Assembly (NCBI GenBank): GCA_016296785.1
Contig: JAEDHX010000035.1
Location: forward strand, 1-18,381
Direction: 5' to 3'
Source: Coprococcus sp.
GTDB lineage: Bacteria > Bacillota > Clostridia > Lachnospirales > Lachnospiraceae
Length of the DNA: 18,381 nucleotides
Position 1 is the stretch's first letter, and every line of letters begins with the position of its first letter. The position numbers were made by a program, and so were the translations under genes. The notes below the pieces were generated by a model that saw only the letters and a list, made by a program, of their open reading frames with translations, was not told where the DNA came from and searched no databases. Below are positions 14,566 through 18,381 of this stretch, one piece after another.

Positions 14566-16896
14566 TTGGAATCAAAAAGGATTAATTGTATAAAGGGCAG
14601 TATTATATTTAAAATAGTATTGTATCTGCTTATTACCATAACAGCATTTTCTACTGTTGTTACTGCAGGTATTATTGCTCAAATGGGAAGCTATGGTCTG
14701 ATTGATAACATGAATAATGAACAAGAATCAATTGATGAGCAGATGTGCAGATGGTATTTGCAACACGAAAAGGAAAATGATCTATACAATATAGCTGACT
14801 CTTACATTAATAAGAAGTATAGTGAATTTGATAATTTAATCAGTAAAGATGAGGATATGTCACTTGATATTGACTCAGATGGTGTACTTACATATGTTGA
14901 TTTAGAAAATAAAATTAATTCTGCAGATTTTAAAGAGCACATAGAACATATATATAAGGGTAATAGTAGTAATAATATTGCATACAGAATTGAAATTGTA
15001 TCACCATATGATTCTGATAAAACGCTGGCCAAATATGAAAAGAACGTAAGCACGCTTTCGTCTTATGATAAAGAATATATAGAAGATGTAACAACATATT
15101 CCTGGTCAATGCCATCTTTAGACTATAGCTATTATCCTTCTGAAAAAGAGTGTGAAAGAGCCGAAGCTATTATTAATGAAGGAAGATATAGAAATAGTGA
15201 TATATATGAATATGGATATGAATATAGCGTAATTTCTGCTTTTAGTGGAATAAATAGTGATAATTCAACATCAGTACGTGTCATTAAGATAACATATTAT
15301 GACATGATGAATCTGGACATCAGAATAACCTGTTGGGCAAATCCGAATGATGTTGTTTCGGCGGAGCGTCTTGCGGAAGTTAAGAGTAATCTTAGCAGAT
15401 ATTATATTGTAAAAGAATATGCAATATATGGCTTTATGATTTCTGCTATTATCTGCTTCATACTTACTATCATGTCAATAGCATTTGCAGGTGTGAAAAA
15501 GGGCGAGGCTGAAATAAGACAAAATGTTTGGGAGAGATTCCCTGGTGAGATAATAATTGCAGGATTAACAGGATGTGTAATACTTGTAATGTTTGCATGC
15601 AGTGAGATATATAGTGCGGCTGTATATAATGTTCCGGAATACTTAGGAGTAAATACCTATGACATTATCTTAGATAAATACATCTTCTGGGTATTGTCTG
15701 TTGGAGCAGCATGCGCATATCTGATTGGCGTATTATTCTTAAATAATATTGTTGTTAAAATCAAAGCAAAGCAGCTGATTAAAAATACAATAATATATAA
15801 GGTATGCAAATATCTATTTGGCAAAGAAGGAAAGATATCAGGCTTTGTAAGAAATGTTGTTAAGAAAATTCCACTTTGCTGGCAGGCTGCTATATTCTAT
15901 CTGGTTGTAATTGTGCTGTCAATGTTTGTGTTTGGAATAGAAGCATATTTTATTTCTTATGCTGACAGCGTTATGGCATTTGCACTGCTTATAGTAATTG
16001 CACTAGTTGTTACAGCGTTATATGCATTATTTATAGCAATGATATACCAGCTTCATAAGGCCGGAAAGGAGCTTGCAAAGGGCAACCTGTCATACAAGCT
16101 AGATACTAAGTATATGTTTGGGCCATTTAAGGAGCATGGTGAGAATCTTAACAAAATTAACGAAAGTATTCAGCTTGCAGTTGAAGAACGAATAAAAAGT
16201 GAGCGTATGAAGACTGAGCTTATTACAAATGTTTCGCATGATATTAAGACACCATTAACGTCAATAATTAACTATGTAGATTTGCTTGAGAAAGAGGGCA
16301 TAGATAAGGAACCTGAGAAATCATATATAGATGTACTTGTAAGACAGTCAGCAAGACTTAAGAAGCTTATTCTTGATTTGGTAGATGCTTCAAAGGCATC
16401 AACCGGCAATGTAGAGCTTTCCTTTGAGATAATGGATGCAAATATGGTTCTTACCCAGGCATCAGCAGAGTATGAGGATAAGCTTGCACAAAATAACATT
16501 ACACTAGTTGTAAATACATTAGATGAGCCTGTATTGATTAAGGCTGATGGAAGACATCTGTGGCGCGTGTTTGATAACCTTCTAAACAATGCGTACAAAT
16601 ATGCTATGCCCGGAACAAGAGTGTATGCGCAGGTTGATTTAGTAAATGATAAGGTAAGAATTACATTTAAGAATATTTCAAAGGAACCTCTTAACATATC
16701 AAGTGATGAGCTTATGGAGAGATTTGTTCGAGGTGACAGCTCTAGAAATACAGAGGGAAGCGGACTTGGACTTTCAATTGCAAAGAGTCTCTGTAATCTT
16801 ATGGGTGCTGACTTTGAAATTCTAATAGATGGAGATTTGTATAAGGCAATAATCACATTTGATGTTACGGAAAAGAAAGAAATTGAAATAGTATAA
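14566..16896 (+). CDS. Large multi-pass sensor histidine kinase (VanS-like catalytic core)
   Basis: This 776-residue kinase is much larger than classic two-helix VanS sensors. TM1 (about 13-38) is followed by an extracellular region of about 245 residues, rich in Tyr, Asp and Ser, that matches no domain I recognise. Five more hydrophobic segments lie near 285-310, 328-352, 372-396, 441-465 and 468-496, then a HAMP-like linker. The HisKA motif NVSHDIKTPLTS carries H558. The N box is N671-N675, and the G2 box GSGLGLS lies at 731-737. The canonical G1 DxGxG is absent; that place reads FKNIS (701-705). The start is TTG at 14566, with GGAGG at 14551-14555 inside the end of the regulator gene. The signal is unknown. 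A strong terminator follows, closing a two-gene operon. Confidence 0.9.
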   Translation: MESKRINCIKGSIIFKIVLYLLITITAFSTVVTAGIIAQMGSYGLIDNMNNEQESIDEQMCRWYLQHEKENDLYNIADSYINKKYSEFDNLISKDEDMSLDIDSDGVLTYVDLENKINSADFKEHIEHIYKGNSSNNIAYRIEIVSPYDSDKTLAKYEKNVSTLSSYDKEYIEDVTTYSWSMPSLDYSYYPSEKECERAEAIINEGRYRNSDIYEYGYEYSVISAFSGINSDNSTSVRVIKITYYDMMNLDIRITCWANPNDVVSAERLAEVKSNLSRYYIVKEYAIYGFMISAIICFILTIMSIAFAGVKKGEAEIRQNVWERFPGEIIIAGLTGCVILVMFACSEIYSAAVYNVPEYLGVNTYDIILDKYIFWVLSVGAACAYLIGVLFLNNIVVKIKAKQLIKNTIIYKVCKYLFGKEGKISGFVRNVVKKIPLCWQAAIFYLVVIVLSMFVFGIEAYFISYADSVMAFALLIVIALVVTALYALFIAMIYQLHKAGKELAKGNLSYKLDTKYMFGPFKEHGENLNKINESIQLAVEERIKSERMKTELITNVSHDIKTPLTSIINYVDLLEKEGIDKEPEKSYIDVLVRQSARLKKLILDLVDASKASTGNVELSFEIMDANMVLTQASAEYEDKLAQNNITLVVNTLDEPVLIKADGRHLWRVFDNLLNNAYKYAMPGTRVYAQVDLVNDKVRITFKNISKEPLNISSDELMERFVRGDSSRNTEGSGLGLSIAKSLCNLMGADFEILIDGDLYKAIITFDVTEKKEIEIV

Positions 16897-16918
16897 TTTC
16901 TTGGTTGTTTTAGCAGTA

Positions 16919-16963
16919 AGCGGCTATATATATGGATAATTCATATGTATAGCCGCTATTTTT
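16919..16963 (+). terminator. Rho-independent terminator after the histidine kinase
   Basis: A 16-bp stem with one U-G pair (16919-16934 with 16942-16957) and a 7-nt loop is followed by ATTTTT. It lies 22 nt after the kinase stop. Confidence 0.9.
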
Positions 16964-16965
16964 GA

Positions 16966-17236
16966 CCGTATGTTAGTGACAAGGAAGTCCAGATAAATAA
17001 TTATATTTTATCAAGAGTATTCAGAAGAAAGTATATCGTTAGCCAATCAATAGCTATATTTATTGTTGTATGCCCGTTGATATTTGTAATGCTAATGATT
17101 AACCTGATTTTGTGTTTAATTTCATTTCCAACATACGGAAATCTACTTCATGGAACAGTAATGCCTGATGATTTATTCAGGCTATAGCAGATATATGGAA
17201 TTCCAGGAGATTGTACTTGCAAAGTACGGAGATTAA
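16966..17236 (+). pseudogene. Remnant of a small membrane protein gene, frame broken
   Basis: This stretch holds no intact gene but reads like a decayed one. From 16966 one frame encodes about 73 residues without a start codon: VSDKEVQINNYILSRVFRRK, then a hydrophobic helix (IAIFIVVCPLIFVMLMINLI), then FPTYGNLLHGTVMPDDLF. It hits TAG at 17185-17187. A neighbouring frame continues with GYSRYMEFQEIVLAKYGD to TAA at 17234-17236. Removing one base near 17179 joins the two into one sensible C-terminus. An ATG at 16970 is one base out of frame with the first part, and no ribosome binding site is visible. It lies directly after the kinase terminator. The family is not recognised, and a sequencing error is possible but would have to occur twice to restore a start. 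Confidence 0.5.
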
Positions 17237-17260
17237 CTTTATTTAATATACTTGCCTGTA

Positions 17261-17288
17261 TTGAAATAACATGAAAATGGATTATAAT
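17261..17288 (+). promoter_or_regulatory. Sigma-A-type promoter for the DegV-family gene
   Basis: TTGAAA at 17261-17266 and a perfect TATAAT at 17283-17288 are 16 nt apart. The leader to the ATG at 17335 is about 40 nt. Confidence 0.7.
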
Positions 17289-17334
17289 AATATATGACAG
17301 TAGTTAATTATTTAATATGGGACGGATTAATTTT

Positions 17335-18195
17335 ATGGTTAAAATTATAGCAGACAGTACATGCGATTTATCTGATGAATTAATAAAGGAATATGATATA
17401 GATATACTTCCATTATATATTCATCTTGGTGATAAAGAATACAAGGATGGCGAGAAGATTACTCCTGAAGATTTGTATTCATGGTCTGATGAAAATGGGC
17501 TTACACCAAAGACATCGGCTCCTTCTATTGAAGATGCAATTAATGCATTAAGACCATATACTAAGGGGCAGCCAAACGAGTGTGATGTGATTGTACTTAC
17601 TATATCAGAGGATATGTCAACAACAGCAAATGTTGTGCGCCTTGCAGCGGCAGAGCTTGAATGGGAAGAGCATGTCCGTGTTATTGACTCAATGAGCCTT
17701 TCAACAGGAATTGGTCTTCTTGTTATGCGTGCTGCAAAGATGGCAAAAGAAGGCTGCAGTATAGATGATATAGAAAAAGAGATTAAGATGCTTATTCCAA
17801 AGGTTCGTGCCAGCTTTGTTGTTGATACTTTAGTATATCTTCACAGAGGAGGACGTTGTAGTTCTACAGCTGCGTTATTTGGAACTATGTTAAAGCTCAA
17901 GCCGAAGATTGTGGTTGATGAAGGAAAGATGGGGGCTACAAAGAAATACAGAGGTAAGCTTCAAAGAGTTATTATTGATTATGTGAAGGATTTAGAGCCT
18001 CAGCTTAGAAATGCATATGATGATATGGTGTTTATAACACATTCAGGCTGTGACAGTGCAATAATAGATATTGTGAAGGATTATCTTAAAGGATTAGATA
18101 TATTTAAGGAAATACATGTTACAAGAGCAGGTGGCGTCATATCAAGCCATTGCGGGCCGGGTACACTTGGAGTTTTGTTTATTGAAAAACACTAA
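17335..18195 (+). CDS. DegV family fatty-acid-binding protein
   Basis: This 286-residue cytosolic protein belongs to the DegV family. Characterised members (FakB) bind a fatty acid and present it to the kinase FakA. It shows the family start VKIIADSTCDLS, the KTSAPS segment near residues 60-65 that matches the fatty-acid carboxylate-binding loop, and the C-terminal-half signature YLHRGGRCSSTAALFGTMLKLKPKI. The length is typical. The start is placed at 17335 because the family opens with MVKIIADST; an in-frame ATG at 17317 would add six residues. Neither has a strong ribosome binding site (GGGACGG at 17319-17325 before 17335). It has its own promoter. No fakA is in the window, and many clostridia encode several DegV paralogues, so the exact ligand is unknown. 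Confidence 0.9.
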   Translation: MVKIIADSTCDLSDELIKEYDIDILPLYIHLGDKEYKDGEKITPEDLYSWSDENGLTPKTSAPSIEDAINALRPYTKGQPNECDVIVLTISEDMSTTANVVRLAAAELEWEEHVRVIDSMSLSTGIGLLVMRAAKMAKEGCSIDDIEKEIKMLIPKVRASFVVDTLVYLHRGGRCSSTAALFGTMLKLKPKIVVDEGKMGATKKYRGKLQRVIIDYVKDLEPQLRNAYDDMVFITHSGCDSAIIDIVKDYLKGLDIFKEIHVTRAGGVISSHCGPGTLGVLFIEKH

Positions 18196-18248
18196 ATTAG
18201 GTACATAATAGTTGCATCAAAAAACTTTTAGAAAATGAAAAAAAGTTA

Positions 18249-18280
18249 TTGACACTAAATTATCCATATGATAATATAAT
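18249..18280 (+). promoter_or_regulatory. Promoter for the tRNA-Gly gene
   Basis: A consensus TTGACA is at 18249-18254. Candidate -10 boxes overlap: GATAAT (18270-18275, 15-nt spacer), TAATAT (18272-18277, 17-nt) and TATAAT (18275-18280, 20-nt). The -35 is convincing; which -10 is used is not decided. Confidence 0.65.
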
Positions 18281-18281
18281 C

Positions 18282-18308
18282 TTCGTTGTGAGGAACACCT
18301 CATACGAA
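18282..18308 (+). other. Leader hairpin abutting tRNA-Gly
   Basis: An 11-bp stem with one G-U pair and one bulged T (18282-18293 with 18298-18308, loop AACA) ends 2 nt before the first tRNA base. It could guide 5' processing, or be a transcript-stabilising element. Confidence 0.5.
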
Positions 18309-18310
18309 AT

Positions 18311-18381
<71 letters not shown>

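Noticed and set aside
16272..16856. Minus-strand 194-codon open frame opposite the kinase core
   Set aside because: It is antisense to the conserved HisKA and ATPase region, and no start signals or family motifs support it.
13874..16896. Two-component pair as a vancomycin-resistance VanRS locus
   Set aside because: No vanH/A/X or other cell-wall resistance genes are adjacent, and the kinase is far larger than VanS. The resemblance is limited to the regulator and the catalytic core.

Overview
The window is AT-rich with strong GGAGG-type ribosome binding sites, some TTG/ATGA start arrangements, rho-independent terminators and sigma-A-like promoters. Together with a DUF4317 protein, a VanR/VanS-like two-component pair and a zinc-ribbon surface protein, this suggests a member of the Clostridia, most likely Lachnospiraceae. 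That placement is inference from gene content and style. No rRNA or other marker supports a species call.

Layout. Positions 1-159 hold two copies of a 17-nt REP-like repeat and a promoter. Next come an AEC-family transporter, then an Lrp/AsnC regulator that overlaps a shikimate-kinase-like gene, then a Ca2+/Na+ antiporter ending in a strong terminator. A 300-bp intergenic region full of small palindromes carries a near-consensus promoter for a sodium:solute symporter. After the symporter terminator, whose right arm is tandemly repeated, lies a pair: a membrane-anchored zinc-ribbon protein with repetitive linkers, and a CorA-type divalent metal transporter. sbcD and sbcC follow as an ATGA-overlapping pair and end in a long hairpin shared with a converging minus-strand operon (small unknown protein, then a DUF4317 protein). 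A divergent regulatory region separates that operon from a response regulator/histidine kinase operon. It has a promoter on each strand, repeated CTTAA boxes and a perfect 16-bp palindrome at the start site. After its terminator there is a decayed membrane-protein reading frame, then a DegV-family lipid-binding protein, then tRNA-Gly(GCC) at the right edge with a hairpin in its leader.

How the genes work together. sbcDC forms one DNA-end-processing nuclease. The response regulator and kinase form one signalling pathway, probably autoregulated. The Lrp regulator and kinase-like enzyme are co-expressed, so a link to aromatic or amino-acid metabolism is plausible. The others are individual transporters or unknowns. 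No phage, insertion sequence, CRISPR array or defence island is visible. The best leads are the kinase-like enzyme that lacks the usual shikimate-binding arginine, the zinc-ribbon/CorA pair, the unknown/DUF4317 pair, the palindromic operator and repeat boxes before the two-component operon, and the broken gene at about 16966-17236.
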